From assembly GCF_003208655.1 (NCBI RefSeq), contig NZ_QKLU01000002.1, positions 1 through 64,000 on the forward strand: a stretch of 64,000 nucleotides of DNA, written 5' to 3'. The DNA is from Pedobacter nutrimenti (GTDB taxonomy: Bacteria > Bacteroidota > Bacteroidia > Sphingobacteriales > Sphingobacteriaceae). This document shows positions 1 to 10,110 of the stretch, in pieces. The position numbers and the translations under genes are program-made. Under the pieces are notes generated by a model. The model was not told the DNA's origin. It made no database searches and worked only from the letters and a program-made list of their open reading frames with translations. Every line of letters begins with the position of its first letter. Position 1 is the first letter of the stretch.

Positions 1-91
1 TGTCAACACAGATAACCGTGTTTCCTGTTTCCGCCAAACATGTTCCGGTAACCAAACCTACATATCCAGTTCCTATTACAGCAATTTTCAT
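1..91 (-). CDS. ugd: UDP-glucose 6-dehydrogenase, N-terminal fragment cut by the window edge
   Basis: The minus strand reads from an ATG at 89-91 into 30 residues, beginning [20 protein letters not shown], and then leaves the window. This is the dinucleotide-binding start (GxGYVG) of the UDP-glucose/GDP-mannose dehydrogenase family, which oxidises UDP-glucose to UDP-glucuronate for polysaccharide synthesis. It is the last visible gene of the minus-strand polysaccharide locus, so the locus continues to the left. Catalytic Cys and Lys residues lie outside the window, so UDP-glucose as substrate is the likely but not proven reading. GDP-mannose dehydrogenase is the main alternative. Confidence 0.8.
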   Translation of the reverse strand, partial: MKIAVIGTGYVGLVTGTCLAETGNTVICVD

Positions 92-168
92 TAGTTTCTT
101 ATTTTAATTTTAATGGTTATGAAGAGTACTTCAGCTCATTAGCTTGATTCTGTTTTGACGAGCTTATT

Positions 169-1092
169 TCAAAAGTTGTTTAATCTTCCTTGAAAAGATT
201 TCAATGTCAAAGTAAGTCCTTCAGTTATTGTTAAAGGAAGAGATTTATTAATCGCTTCTTTAACCTTATGATTACAAACCACATAGTTTTCTGTTAGCTT
301 ATCTAAACGTTCTGTATTTATCGGAAGAGGCAAAAAGTCACCTGCTCTTGCGAGCAATCTAATTAACATTTTAGGCACCTTCCAAAGCCTTAAATCCTTA
401 CCTAATCCACTGCAAAACAGCGAAATAATTTCATTTGTAGATAAAGATCCATCATCAGCAACTAGATAAACACCTGAAGGTATATTGTTTTGCAAAATAA
501 ATTCCTTCAGAATGAAGCAAAGGTTCTCAACACTTAGAAAAGATCTTTGATTTTTAAAGGCAGCAAATGGATAAGGAATTCCTTTTCTAACAAATTCATA
601 CAGCAGATTCAAATTTCCTTTATTTCCTGGACCATGTATCATACAAGGTCTCAGGATATAAAATGACTTACCTTCTGGTAAAATTTGACTCTGAATATAT
701 TGCTCAGCCATCAATTTTGATTTTCCATAGTCCGTTTCTGGAAAAGACACCGAGTTCTCTGTTAAGGGGCCTTCAACCTTATCCGCTGCTGCTTTAACAG
801 AGCTTAGGAAAAAAAAATTTGTAGCCTCCGATTTCAGAAAAAGATCATAAATTTTCTTTGTCAATTCAAAATTCACTTCATAATATTCCTGTGTATTGGA
901 CACGTTCCTAAAGTCATGTGCCTTCCCTGCCAAATGAATGACAGACGATGAGCCATCTAATGAATTAAAAGATAGTTGCTCTCTTAAATCGAGTTTCTTA
1001 TAATTCAAACTATAATCATCTAGGTATTTAAGAAGGTTTTTCCCAACAAACCCGGAACTACCAGTTATAAAAATATTATTTTCCCGAGACAT
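169..1092 (-). CDS. NAD-dependent sugar-nucleotide epimerase/dehydratase (extended SDR)
   Basis: A 307-residue extended short-chain dehydrogenase. The Rossmann motif TGSSGFVG sits at residues 10-17, the Ser pair at 97-98, and the catalytic YGKSK with Tyr122 and Lys126 is intact. The family interconverts or dehydrates nucleotide-linked sugars in the cytoplasm; relatives sit beside polyprenyl-phosphate sugar transferases and act on UDP-hexoses or UDP-HexNAc. Its start overlaps the preceding glycosyltransferase by 17 bases, which suggests translational coupling. The exact sugar cannot be told from the sequence. Confidence 0.8.
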   Translation of the reverse strand: MSRENNIFITGSSGFVGKNLLKYLDDYSLNYKKLDLREQLSFNSLDGSSSVIHLAGKAHDFRNVSNTQEYYEVNFELTKKIYDLFLKSEATNFFFLSSVKAAADKVEGPLTENSVSFPETDYGKSKLMAEQYIQSQILPEGKSFYILRPCMIHGPGNKGNLNLLYEFVRKGIPYPFAAFKNQRSFLSVENLCFILKEFILQNNIPSGVYLVADDGSLSTNEIISLFCSGLGKDLRLWKVPKMLIRLLARAGDFLPLPINTERLDKLTENYVVCNHKVKEAINKSLPLTITEGLTLTLKSFQGRLNNF

Positions 1093-2287
1093 CCCTAATT
1101 AATTTATCCCATTTTTCACTTAATTGAATAACATCATGTTTAGCCCGTACTCCTTTATAGGCATTCGTTCGTTTTTCCAATAGCAAATCCTTTTGATTAA
1201 GAATTGTTTTTACCGTTGTATAAAAGCACTCAACAATCTCTGTAATTGATCGTTTTTTTGCTACATTGTCCAAATAATCACCATCGTTCAACTCTAATGA
1301 TGAAGAGTAAATAGAGTTATTAACAACATAGCCCGCATTTATCGACTTCACAAGTACTGCCAAATCTGACCATTCAGGACATATTGCAAGTATAGCCATC
1401 CCGCCAGCCATCATCCCATAGGTTTTACTGGGCAGACAAACGCTTGCCCCACCAGGGCTTAAAGAAACCAAACCAATGTGAAAATTTCGAATATCTTTAC
1501 GCCATTCATAGCTCGGTACAGCAGAAATAACTTTAATAGGATATCCTTTGAGCGCATTTTTCACGAATTGGGCCTGGGCACCACTTACATAGAAATTAAA
1601 TTCTACTAAATCAGCTATATCTGATGTATAAATGTACTTAATAGACTCTACAATTGATATCGCGTCATGCAAATGTCCCAACTGTCCACCATAGTGTATA
1701 ATCAATTTGCTGGAGGGGGGATTATGAACGAAACTCTCAGTATACAAAGCAAGATCTGTAGAAATGTCAATAGTTTCAGAACTCTTTGACCTACCCCACC
1801 TCTTCTCTGCATGAAACTTTAAGAAATCTCCAAGATAAACCGTTGCGTCACATTTGGCTTGACTTCTTCGCATAATATTTCCAATACCTTTGGATAAAAA
1901 CGACGAACGACGAAATGCACCAGCTATTTCCAGGGCGTCAGGAAAAAGGTCATAAAGTAAGTGTATTACTTTTACCTTTCTTAAATGTAAAATATAAGAC
2001 ATTAACACTGGAGCAAAAAAAGTATTACTAGTAATCACAAAAATACTCTTCTTATCGCAAATACAAGCTTTAAAAAGCAGTAACCCTGGATAAAAAACAT
2101 ACATTTGAAGACGTAACCATATTTTCTTTAGTCCCGATGCTTTTGTCCATTTACGATAGTTTACCTCCGTAATCAAAAAAACGGGTTCTACCTCATAGTC
2201 AGCTTCTTTCAATGTTTTTGCCAAAAAGAAAAAGTAATCTATACCGACATTACTAGCGATATAAACTTTTAATTTCTTTTTGTCCAT
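1076..2287 (-). CDS. GT4-type glycosyltransferase
   Basis: A 403-residue cytoplasmic protein with the two-Rossmann look of GT-B transferases. The N-terminal half has the pattern seen in WbuB-like enzymes ([11 protein letters not shown] near residue 112). The C-terminal half has a nucleotide-sugar site region with [10 protein letters not shown] near residue 195 and a [11 protein letters not shown] stretch near 286 in the place of the usual E-x7-E loop. It should add one sugar to the lipid-linked repeat unit. It overlaps the upstream epimerase by 19 bases and the downstream one by 17, so all three are probably co-translated. Donor and acceptor are unknown. Confidence 0.75.
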   Translation of the reverse strand: MDKKKLKVYIASNVGIDYFFFLAKTLKEADYEVEPVFLITEVNYRKWTKASGLKKIWLRLQMYVFYPGLLLFKACICDKKSIFVITSNTFFAPVLMSYILHLRKVKVIHLLYDLFPDALEIAGAFRRSSFLSKGIGNIMRRSQAKCDATVYLGDFLKFHAEKRWGRSKSSETIDISTDLALYTESFVHNPPSSKLIIHYGGQLGHLHDAISIVESIKYIYTSDIADLVEFNFYVSGAQAQFVKNALKGYPIKVISAVPSYEWRKDIRNFHIGLVSLSPGGASVCLPSKTYGMMAGGMAILAICPEWSDLAVLVKSINAGYVVNNSIYSSSLELNDGDYLDNVAKKRSITEIVECFYTTVKTILNQKDLLLEKRTNAYKGVRAKHDVIQLSEKWDKLIRDVSGK

Positions 2288-3321
2288 GACTCATAAATTT
2301 CTTCGAAGGTAGTCTTTAAAGATTTAGTAATACCCCATTGAGGATAGTGTTCCCTCATTTTACGAAGATCGCTATAATAACAAATATGATCGCCAATCCT
2401 ATTGGTCTCTTCATATATATATTTCATTTCTTTACCACTAATGGCAGAAATCGTATCAAAGGCTTCCAATATGGAACAAGTATTTTCCTTTCCACCGCCA
2501 AGATTATATACTTCGGCAATTCTAGGCGCCTTAATAAATTCCTCTATGAATCTTGCCACATCGTAGGAATGTATATTATCACGGACTTGTTTTCCTTTAT
2601 ATCCAAAAACAGTATACTCTTTCTCTTCCAGATTACATTTGACTAAATAACTCAAAAAACCATGCAATTCAACACCTGTATGATTTGGCCCAGTTAAACA
2701 CCCTCCCCTAAGGCATACAGTTGGCATATTAAAGTAACGACCATATTCCTGAACTGAAATATCAGCAGAAACCTTTGAAGCACCAAATAATGAATGTTTC
2801 GTTTGATCAATCCTAAAGCTTTCGGGTATACCATTTGCAAAATCAGGATCCGAATAGTCATACCGCTTTTCGAGTTCAACTATCTTGATCTCATTTGGGG
2901 CATCGCCATAAACTTTATTCGTCGACATATGTACAAAAGGAACATTTAAACTATATCTCCTAGTTGCTTCTAACATATTAAATGTACCTACGGCATTTGT
3001 ATCAAAATCATCAAAAGGAATTGCCGCAGCACGATCATGACTAGGTTGAGCAGCGGTATGGACGATTGCATCCGGTTTAACATTTGCGATTAATTCAATC
3101 ACTCCATCCCGGTTTCTAATATCGAGTTCATGGTGGTAAAAATTGTTTATTAAATCTCCTAACCTCTTTTGATTCCATCTTGTATCGCCATTTGGCCCAA
3201 AGAAAATAGCTCTTTGATTATTGTCTACACCATGTATCTCCCATCCTAGATTTGCAAAATGAATACAAACCTCAGACCCAATTAATCCCGAGGAGCCAGT
3301 AACCAATATTTTTTTTTTCAT
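2269..3321 (-). CDS. CDP-paratose/tyvelose 2-epimerase-like SDR
   Basis: A 350-residue extended [11 protein letters not shown] at residues 8-15 binds [12 protein letters not shown] carries the Ser/Thr of the active site (133-134), and the C-terminal half has the family signature [12 protein letters not shown] followed by [12 protein letters not shown]. These match the CDP-tyvelose 2-epimerase-like subfamily. The position normally held by the catalytic Tyr reads Phe179 (SLFGASK), while Lys183 is kept; from memory, many relatives in this subfamily share the Phe. It sits inside the glycosyltransferase cluster and probably supplies an unusual sugar donor. The substrate is inferred from family resemblance only. 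Confidence 0.72.
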   Translation of the reverse strand: MKKKILVTGSSGLIGSEVCIHFANLGWEIHGVDNNQRAIFFGPNGDTRWNQKRLGDLINNFYHHELDIRNRDGVIELIANVKPDAIVHTAAQPSHDRAAAIPFDDFDTNAVGTFNMLEATRRYSLNVPFVHMSTNKVYGDAPNEIKIVELEKRYDYSDPDFANGIPESFRIDQTKHSLFGASKVSADISVQEYGRYFNMPTVCLRGGCLTGPNHTGVELHGFLSYLVKCNLEEKEYTVFGYKGKQVRDNIHSYDVARFIEEFIKAPRIAEVYNLGGGKENTCSILEAFDTISAISGKEMKYIYEETNRIGDHICYYSDLRKMREHYPQWGITKSLKTTFEEIYESWTKRN

Positions 3322-3323
3322 AG

Positions 3324-4403
3324 TTATTTATAAATTAATTCTTTATATAATTTTAGTGTTTCTTCTGCCGTCTTATCCCAAGTAAAACTTCTTGCAATTA
3401 TAATACCCCTTTTAACAAGTGTATCTTTCAAATTATCATCTTTTAGCTCCATAATCGCGGTTTTAATATTCGATACAGTAGCACTATTGATTAATAAGGC
3501 CGCATTTCCTGTGATCTCTCGAATACAGGAGTTATCACAAGCAATCACGGGACAGCCACAGGACATCGCCTCAATTAGCGGTAAACCAAATCCCTCATAA
3601 GATGAAGGATATACAAGACAATACGCTTGGCTATATAGCCCGCTAAGTTCTTTATATTCCAGATTTGTCTTTATTGAGAATCGATTGGGTAAATGCAAGT
3701 TCAACAAATTTAGATGAGTTTTTGATACTTTTCCACCTCCAGCGATAATCAAATCAAAATCTTCAATTTTTGCTACTGCCGAAACAACTTTTTCGAAATT
3801 CTTATATTGTTGCCTCCCACCAACATACAATACATACTTTCGCTCGAACTTTAAACTTGTCTCTTTATTATCGATAAAATCGTCAGAGATACCATTGTAA
3901 ATAACTTTAACTACCTTATCTTTAATTATTTTACCATAAAATCGTTCTAAATCTCTTTTGGTATTTTCTGATACACAAATTATTGCATTGGAATTTTGAA
4001 TTGCAATTTTTTTAAAAAACAAATGTACCATCCTTTTTAAACCCCGTCTCATTATTTTCAACTCATAACCCAGATCATGAATTGTAATTATTTTAATAAT
4101 GTTTCGCTGAAACGAATATCTATTATAGGTAGAGTGATAAATTGTATTATCAGGAAGTCTTTTAAATAATGGCATAAAGGGCAATAAAAATTTAGGAATC
4201 TTTATTTCCATTAATTTATTCACTCCCTCAATAGTAGATTTGTGTGTTAAATTATTAGTTGGCGTACGATTAATTATCAAATTAAGTTCAATATCATTTT
4301 CCTTTTTTAATCTTTCAATGAGTCTAGTAAACACAATACTTATTCCTCCAATTCTTTGTAAAACAAATATTGTATTATCAAAATATACATTAAGTTTTCG
4401 CAT
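3324..4403 (-). CDS. GT4 family glycosyltransferase (mannosyltransferase-like)
   Basis: A 359-residue retaining GT-B glycosyltransferase. The C-terminal half carries [12 protein letters not shown] near residue 191 and the E-x7-E donor site: Glu270 and Glu278 in [20 protein letters not shown] near residue 108 is typical of WbaZ/MtfA-like mannosyltransferases. It lies 2 bases upstream of the epimerase gene and is the first gene after a 358-base AT-rich gap, so it may head a separate transcription unit. Mannose as donor is a guess from the subfamily pattern. Confidence 0.82.
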   Translation of the reverse strand: MRKLNVYFDNTIFVLQRIGGISIVFTRLIERLKKENDIELNLIINRTPTNNLTHKSTIEGVNKLMEIKIPKFLLPFMPLFKRLPDNTIYHSTYNRYSFQRNIIKIITIHDLGYELKIMRRGLKRMVHLFFKKIAIQNSNAIICVSENTKRDLERFYGKIIKDKVVKVIYNGISDDFIDNKETSLKFERKYVLYVGGRQQYKNFEKVVSAVAKIEDFDLIIAGGGKVSKTHLNLLNLHLPNRFSIKTNLEYKELSGLYSQAYCLVYPSSYEGFGLPLIEAMSCGCPVIACDNSCIREITGNAALLINSATVSNIKTAIMELKDDNLKDTLVKRGIIIARSFTWDKTAEETLKLYKELIYK

Positions 4404-4761
4404 GGTCGATTTTACATAATTTCATAATACTATTTCAATAATTTGTAACCACATGACTGTTAAATCTAAAAATTGTTAAAATTTTACATTTTATCATGAG
4501 TCTCTTAAAAGATCTTAATTGTATAATTAAGATCTTCCCCATATGTTAAATATTTTCTAAAGCCATATAACAACATTCTTTTTTACTGAATCAACAAAGG
4601 TAACCTACACCTACCAAAATACACGGTTTCAAGATTATCAAAGCAAAAAATTGTTTTACAATTTTCTAAAATATAACAAATCTATAATACAACAAATCTA
4701 ACCTATCCGAATCAAAATCGGATTAATCAGAAACAAAACAATATCGAAACCTGCAATTCAA
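4404..4761. other. AT-rich gap inside the polysaccharide cluster
   Basis: There is no open frame of useful length in these 358 bases, the longest gap in the cluster. It contains a perfect 12-bp inverted repeat (4509-4536) and, on the minus strand, one exact TAnnTTTG match (CAAAGGTA on the plus strand, 4595-4602), but no convincing -33 element at the right distance. If that -7 box is used, the hairpin would lie in a leader of about 190 nt ahead of the GT4 gene. Otherwise the hairpin may end transcription from the polymerase gene to the right. Confidence 0.5.
4509..4536. terminator. Perfect 12-bp AT-rich inverted repeat, possible terminator or leader hairpin
   Basis: AAGATCTTAATT (4509-4520), a 4-base loop GTAT, then its exact reverse complement (4525-4536). 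There is only a weak T-rich stretch after it on the minus strand, so termination is uncertain. It lies 226 bases beyond the polymerase stop and 106 bases before the next start. Confidence 0.4.
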
Positions 4762-5844
4762 TTATTTCGTAACTATACTTTTAAATGGAACATACAGATC
4801 ATAATAACTACCTGTAATAGTCACATAAAGTCTTGCAATTAAATATAAAACCATTATCAAAAATGATAAAAACCGCCAGGAATAAGATTTAATATTTTTA
4901 AGAACAAAGGGTATAATGATTATCATAACAATATCAAATGCAAAAGAGAGCCTTACCAATGCTATAGATATAGAAATTGTACTAAAATACAAAATTACTC
5001 CGGCCCAATATATATTGAGGTATCCTCTAAATTTATCGTCTGGATCTTCTAACTTCCCTAAAAGTAAAATTGACGCCCCAAAGACAAAAATTTTGTTAGC
5101 AAATCCTTTTATCATAATTGTAGACAGGGAAGAATCAGAGCCCATCGTATTTTCACTATCGCTCATATAAAATTGGAGTTTTTGTTGTACTACACCACCA
5201 ATTACTCCCCCCAAATTTTCCATAATAGTGCTAATTGCAACAGAAATAAACATGCTTATTGCAATACAAGTGTATAAGGTTATGGGTTTCAGTTTTAGTT
5301 TATATACCCACCATGTAAATATAAATATAAATGAAGTTCGATGAAATAGCATCGCGAGGCCGACCAATGACAAGAATCTAAAAAACTTCTTTTCCTGAAT
5401 AAACCTAATGGAATATAATAATATTACTGTTGCGATAGTTTGTCGTACAAAAAAAATGTTCCCAAAAAAAACACTCCAGAGTACAAGTAATGAAGTAATC
5501 GGATAGGGACTAAGCCTTAAAATCGCTTTGCTTTGAAAACTAAAAATGATTGTAGCTAGAACAAACAACAGAATGCTATAGTTATCAAAATATATTTTTA
5601 TGCCCTCATTAATTCTAGCAAAGCCCCATTCAAACTCGCTTTCCATAAACCATTCTCCACTTTCGTTGAAAAACCGGAGATAAGAGTCCCAGTCCGTTCC
5701 AGTTTCCCATCTCAGGAAAGAAAGTGCGTAAAGAAAAAAAGAAGCAAGTCCAAACAGAATCAACCTATCAGACTTCTTAATTAAAAAAACCTCCATAAAC
5801 GAGAATAGAGTTAATAATCCAAAAATTAAGAAATAAACTTCCAT
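4762..5844 (-). CDS. wzy: EpsG-family polysaccharide polymerase (Wzy-type)
   Basis: A 360-residue integral membrane protein with about ten hydrophobic segments. It has the EpsG-family features: a loop with RWETGTDWDSYLRFF near residues 45-59 and a VRQTIA motif after the third or fourth helix. Such proteins link undecaprenyl-linked repeat units into polymer at the outer face of the inner membrane in Wzx/Wzy-dependent pathways. The flippase, chain-length and export proteins needed for that route are encoded upstream on the same strand. It is the only polymerase candidate in the window. Its start is 1 base beyond the stop of the preceding glycosyltransferase gene. Confidence 0.8.
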   Translation of the reverse strand: MEVYFLIFGLLTLFSFMEVFLIKKSDRLILFGLASFFLYALSFLRWETGTDWDSYLRFFNESGEWFMESEFEWGFARINEGIKIYFDNYSILLFVLATIIFSFQSKAILRLSPYPITSLLVLWSVFFGNIFFVRQTIATVILLYSIRFIQEKKFFRFLSLVGLAMLFHRTSFIFIFTWWVYKLKLKPITLYTCIAISMFISVAISTIMENLGGVIGGVVQQKLQFYMSDSENTMGSDSSLSTIMIKGFANKIFVFGASILLLGKLEDPDDKFRGYLNIYWAGVILYFSTISISIALVRLSFAFDIVMIIIIPFVLKNIKSYSWRFLSFLIMVLYLIARLYVTITGSYYDLYVPFKSIVTK

Positions 5845-5845
5845 A

Positions 5846-7039
5846 TTAATTATTCAGATACCCTATTCTACTTAACTCACTTAATAGTTGTAAACTTATA
5901 AGCTCGGGTGTAAGCTTATTCTTAAGTGTTTTGAAGTCTATTCTTTTATTTTCATTATCTTTAATCCTAGCACTCAACTCATCAATCATTTCCTCTAAAC
6001 TATTGGCAAGAAATCCAAAATCTCCAATCTTTCGAAAAATATATTCAAAATAATCATTTCTAAGTGCCAAAATAGGCTTTTCATAAAAAAGAGCGTCTAA
6101 AATAGCGCCACTAGCAGTAATTTTGTAACTATCACCAGAGTAAAAAAACAGAATTAAATCCAGTTTATCTATACGTTCTTTAAAGTCTCTTCTCGTGAGA
6201 CTTTCATTCTGAGAGCTTACATCAACATCTAACTCCTTTAGTGCAGAAATACCACACGTAACATGGCCAGTAATAGAAATCTTAATTTTATCTTTTATTG
6301 AACTATCTATTTTTGAAACAAATGAAACAAAAGTATCTAACCCTTTTATCTTACTAAGTGTTCCAACCGTTCCTATGTGGAAGGTGCCATCAGTGCTAGT
6401 CTTACAATTCAATTTAGAATCAAAAATATAAGGATGATCAATACAAATAAATCTTTCAATTACATTTGAAGAAAGGACCTTAGAAAGATTTTCTTTGACA
6501 ACGTCACCAATTACACAGAAGTGTATACCTTCTGAAATCTTAAAATTTTGATTTAAAAAAAAATTCCAACACAATCGAGATAAAGTCCGATGTAAAATTC
6601 CATTTTTTCCAAAATCTTCAACGAGTACCTCCATTTCACCATGACAAAAAATCAATATTCTTCTTTTCAAGAATTTATTAATAAAATTAATCGCCTTCAA
6701 TGAGAACAAATTATTAAATGGGTAAATCAACACTGCTTCTTTCGATGACAAGAGTAAAAAGAGTATGTTTTGAAAAGCACTAAATAAATATCTCAACATC
6801 AAAGAAAATCGACTTCTCCCTTTAACAACATAAAGCGAGCGAAAGGCGAAGTTAGTCGGGATTGGGTCACTTATTAAGTTCTCAAAAGCTTGGAGGACAC
6901 TCCGGCTCATTCTACAGTCTATTTTATCAAAAATCATAGAACACATTAAAATCAACGAAGAATTAAACATTTCGTGCGAAGTCCCATAGGAAAAAGTATC
7001 TATATAAGAGACTTTAGAAAATAATGTTCTCTTTGTCAT
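5846..7039 (-). CDS. Putative GT-B glycosyltransferase
   Basis: A 397-residue protein with a glycosyltransferase layout. IFCHGEMEVLVEDFGKNG near residue 129 resembles the acceptor-side domain, GTVGTLSKIKGLDTFV near 230 begins the donor-side Rossmann fold, and SGAILDALFYEKPILALR near 312 takes the place of the E-x7-E loop. The motifs are weak, so the GT family cannot be fixed. It overlaps the end of the preceding GT8-like gene by 26 bases. It most likely adds one residue of the repeat unit in the cytoplasm. Confidence 0.65.
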   Translation of the reverse strand: MTKRTLFSKVSYIDTFSYGTSHEMFNSSLILMCSMIFDKIDCRMSRSVLQAFENLISDPIPTNFAFRSLYVVKGRSRFSLMLRYLFSAFQNILFLLLSSKEAVLIYPFNNLFSLKAINFINKFLKRRILIFCHGEMEVLVEDFGKNGILHRTLSRLCWNFFLNQNFKISEGIHFCVIGDVVKENLSKVLSSNVIERFICIDHPYIFDSKLNCKTSTDGTFHIGTVGTLSKIKGLDTFVSFVSKIDSSIKDKIKISITGHVTCGISALKELDVDVSSQNESLTRRDFKERIDKLDLILFFYSGDSYKITASGAILDALFYEKPILALRNDYFEYIFRKIGDFGFLANSLEEMIDELSARIKDNENKRIDFKTLKNKLTPELISLQLLSELSRIGYLNN

Positions 7040-8318
7040 AATCCTTACTTAAAAGATGAATTTGTGATTCATAACGACTAAATGGTTTAAACACACGAAT
7101 TAATAGTAGATATCTCTCAAACCCCAGTAATCGATAAATCAACCGCATCAATCTGTTAAATAACATTAGTTTAGATTCGAACCCTTGTAATGTAAATTTT
7201 GTTGTCCTTTCAATATTAATAGGAGTCTCTTTTGTCATGCCTAATTTTTGAAGACTTGAATAAAAAGATCTTTCCTCCGAAGAAAAGGGGGTATGGACAA
7301 CCTGACCTTTGTTTTTTAAGGCGCGATATAGTCTACGGTGAATTTTTTTTATCGTAACACCATTATCAAATACTCCATATTTATACTTTTCTTTTATAAA
7401 TTCATCGAAAATAAAACTATTTTCTTGTATTGCTCTCGCATAAAAATTTGTTAAAAGTTCAACATCTTCATATTTTTTTAAAGAAGCTATATTATTTTGA
7501 ATCACATTTCCCTTTTTTAGTTCATTGTAGTTATAACCAGAATAGTGAACGAAAAGTACAGGTAAGACAACTTTTTCAGTATCTGTTTCCCTGTTGCGAG
7601 AGGTCACGAATAGCTTCTCATTCTTCAAAAATATCTTCCGCTCAAAAAAGTTCCAAGGAGCTATGTTCATTCCTAGGTGCCGAGTGACCAATAATTCATC
7701 GCTATTAAAAAAACACGGCAAGAAATCCATCCATTTCTGATCAGTAAAATACGTTTCATAAGAATCAATATAACACTTATCGAATAATCTTTCACTCCAC
7801 CAAGTCAACATCCTTTTTGCAATCTCACTTCTCTTAATTGCGCAAAAACCCAGATTAAATACGCCATTTCCCATCAAATCTCTTTCGGGAGTCTCCCCAA
7901 GATGTATATCCTGAATAATCGAAAAGTGAGGTGTAATCACAATAGATTGTTCATCTAACATTTTAAAAATAACATCGAAAGAATTATAGACGTATATATC
8001 AGGATCCAAATAAATTATTTTTTCATATTCAGTACGTTTAAGGAGATGCATAAAACAAGTGGGCTTAATTGACGTACAAAATTCAGTAAGGTCATATTTA
8101 AAGCTCATATCTATCCATTTATCGTCTGGTATTTCTAGAATGCTTCTTGCAAATATGAGATTGTCAGGCAAATTAGTCGCGTTAGTCATATCGTCAAATT
8201 CATCTACAACAAAAACAAAAAAATCAGTTTCAGGATTATTATCTTTAAATGACTTCTCAAGTATTCGGGCTAACCCTATATAATTCTTTGCTACAATTGT
8301 AAAAGCACAATTTTTCAT
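7014..8318 (-). CDS. GT8-like glycosyltransferase with DxD motif
   Basis: From the ATG at 8316-8318 the product is 434 residues. An in-frame ATG ten codons earlier is possible, but the family begins at MKNCAFTIVAKNY, so I took the later one. Residues 1-270 look like a GT-A fold: a metal-binding DxD (Asp105 and Asp107 in IIYLDPDIYV) and a downstream GVFNLGFCAIKR stretch that resembles the GT8 substrate loop. The C-terminal 150 residues are basic and may hold the enzyme at the membrane. It is followed by an overlapping glycosyltransferase gene. Donor sugar unknown. Confidence 0.7.
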   Translation of the reverse strand: MKNCAFTIVAKNYIGLARILEKSFKDNNPETDFFVFVVDEFDDMTNATNLPDNLIFARSILEIPDDKWIDMSFKYDLTEFCTSIKPTCFMHLLKRTEYEKIIYLDPDIYVYNSFDVIFKMLDEQSIVITPHFSIIQDIHLGETPERDLMGNGVFNLGFCAIKRSEIAKRMLTWWSERLFDKCYIDSYETYFTDQKWMDFLPCFFNSDELLVTRHLGMNIAPWNFFERKIFLKNEKLFVTSRNRETDTEKVVLPVLFVHYSGYNYNELKKGNVIQNNIASLKKYEDVELLTNFYARAIQENSFIFDEFIKEKYKYGVFDNGVTIKKIHRRLYRALKNKGQVVHTPFSSEERSFYSSLQKLGMTKETPINIERTTKFTLQGFESKLMLFNRLMRLIYRLLGFERYLLLIRVFKPFSRYESQIHLLSKDYDKENIIF

Positions 8319-8575
8319 AATTCTTTTTTTAAGATTCTTTTTAGTCAAAAATAGATACTACTTCTTATTTTATCCTATAATCTTCTAGATCAAAAAACAG
8401 CATATAACTTTATCTATTAAATCAGAAACAAATGCAAATGAAACGTTATTTAAATCTGAAATAGAAGCTATCCTTTAGACAAAGGAATAAACAAATTTTC
8501 ATTCATTATTACGACTTGAAGACCATCTCACACTTTTTGATCATATAAAGGGTTTGGTTAAAATTTAAGGTTTCA

Positions 8576-9466
8576 CTAACTGTAGTTGGTTAGGATTCTC
8601 CATCTTTTTGGATAAACATCTTTTGTTTCCACATTATTAATAAAAAATTTTGGAACAATCACTATATTATTTTCATTAACATTAAGCCAGGCCGCCCACC
8701 AACTAAAAGAGCTATTTGAATTTATATTATACTTGCAATTACTTATTAGATACATATCTTTCCAACTATCTTTTCCTTTATTACAATCAATAATAGACAT
8801 ATTATCCATCATCAAATTATCTTTCACCCAAGGAATATCATTAGAAAAAATGTAAAAATGAGGATCCTCAACACAAGAACTAATTTCTGATATCGCCTTC
8901 TTAAAATAATCCTTTGTACATACAGCTCCAAAAACATTAAAGTTAGTTTCATTCATATAATCGCCTCTTCTAACATGTATTGAGACACTATTAGTTTCCT
9001 TAATTTTAGTAAATGCTTCAATATTTGATATATCATCACTGTACTCAAAACAAAAAGCCTTAAGTATCTCTTCTCTGTTTGATTTAAAATACTTCTCAGA
9101 ATGCCATCCCCCGTAATAGAATCGAAGCCCTTTAGAAGGTGTCATCAAATTTTCATCATAATCATAATTAGGGGACTCTTTAATTAGTTTAATATTAAAA
9201 AAATTAAAAAACTTTAAAACGGGCCTAGAAAAATGCGGGAATCTCTCTATACTTAGAATTCGAAACACCAACCATAGTAAACGATTTACAAACATATTTC
9301 CAGAAGGAATACCAAAGACTCTTTCGAGTTCAAACCCATTATGCTGGGAGGAAGATCTTCGATCATAAATAAATCTCGTTTTTTTGTTTATACTCTTCTT
9401 TTTTAAAAAAAAAGCATATTGAGACATCTGATTCCCCAAGCCATTACATATTATCACAATATCCAT
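8576..9466 (-). CDS. GT11 family alpha-1,2-fucosyltransferase
   Basis: A 296-residue inverting fucosyltransferase. The N-terminal GLGNQMSQY at 9-17 and the GDP-fucose-binding HVRRGDY at 164-170 are diagnostic of GT11. A SSFSWWAAWLN motif sits near residue 251. It transfers L-fucose from GDP-fucose to a galactose-type acceptor in the repeat unit. The first step of GDP-fucose synthesis, gmd, is 6 kb upstream in the same cluster, which supports fucose in the polymer. A 257-base AT-rich spacer with no recognised promoter separates it from the next gene. Confidence 0.88.
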   Translation of the reverse strand: MDIVIICNGLGNQMSQYAFFLKKKSINKKTRFIYDRRSSSQHNGFELERVFGIPSGNMFVNRLLWLVFRILSIERFPHFSRPVLKFFNFFNIKLIKESPNYDYDENLMTPSKGLRFYYGGWHSEKYFKSNREEILKAFCFEYSDDISNIEAFTKIKETNSVSIHVRRGDYMNETNFNVFGAVCTKDYFKKAISEISSCVEDPHFYIFSNDIPWVKDNLMMDNMSIIDCNKGKDSWKDMYLISNCKYNINSNSSFSWWAAWLNVNENNIVIVPKFFINNVETKDVYPKRWRILTNYS

Positions 9467-9480
9467 TTCTATAAATTAAC

Positions 9481-10086
9481 TCATCTCATTTTTATAAACT
9501 TAGCAGGATTTCCTCCCCATACTTGATTATCAGGAATATTCTTCGTAACGACCGAACCAGCAGCGACAATCACATTCGAACCAACAGTGACACCTTTTAG
9601 AATAATAGAGTTCATGCCTATAAAAACATTATCTTTTATTACAACAGGAGAACTTTTCATATTCTTTGAATCATTCGCGGAATGCCAATCTTCGGAATCC
9701 AAAGAATGAAAATCAGTGTCAACAATCGTAGCTCCACCGCCAACTAAGATATTATTCCCAAAAACAATAGACTTTGTTGAAACTATTGTCACATTACTAA
9801 TTCCAATTTTGTCCCCAATAATCAAGGATGCACCTTCACCAACTACTATTTTACATCTATTATTTTTTCCTAAAACTGCACTCTTTGCATCATTTATCAT
9901 TACAAACATCCTCCCTATACTAAATTTACCCTTAGGACTAATCTCCAAATTAGGTATTCCTAATGAATCAAAAGAAGAATAATCCACATCATTCAAGTAG
10001 AATAACAACCTACAATAAAGTTTACTATAACGTTGATAAAGTCTTACTTTAAAATATCTGTACAGTTTATACAATGAGACTAACAT
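9481..10086 (-). CDS. Left-handed beta-helix (hexapeptide) acyltransferase
   Basis: A 201-residue protein of the WcaF/Maa-like acetyltransferase group. Hexapeptide repeats run from about residue 70 to 190, with the typical closing pattern IVAAGSVVTKNIPDNQVWGG and then NPAKFIK. DTDFHSL near residue 123 supplies the active-site His region. It probably O-acetylates a sugar of the repeat unit using acetyl-CoA. It lies 14 bases before the fucosyltransferase and 24 bases after the flippase. The N-terminal 40 residues are basic and aromatic, as in membrane-associated members. Confidence 0.82.
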   Translation of the reverse strand: MLVSLYKLYRYFKVRLYQRYSKLYCRLLFYLNDVDYSSFDSLGIPNLEISPKGKFSIGRMFVMINDAKSAVLGKNNRCKIVVGEGASLIIGDKIGISNVTIVSTKSIVFGNNILVGGGATIVDTDFHSLDSEDWHSANDSKNMKSSPVVIKDNVFIGMNSIILKGVTVGSNVIVAAGSVVTKNIPDNQVWGGNPAKFIKMR

Positions 10087-10110
10087 ATTAATATCTTAAA
10101 CTGGTTCAAT

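Noticed and set aside
2338..2646. 102-residue plus-strand frame with hydrophobic stretches
   Set aside because: Antisense to the epimerase gene, whose motifs are unambiguous.
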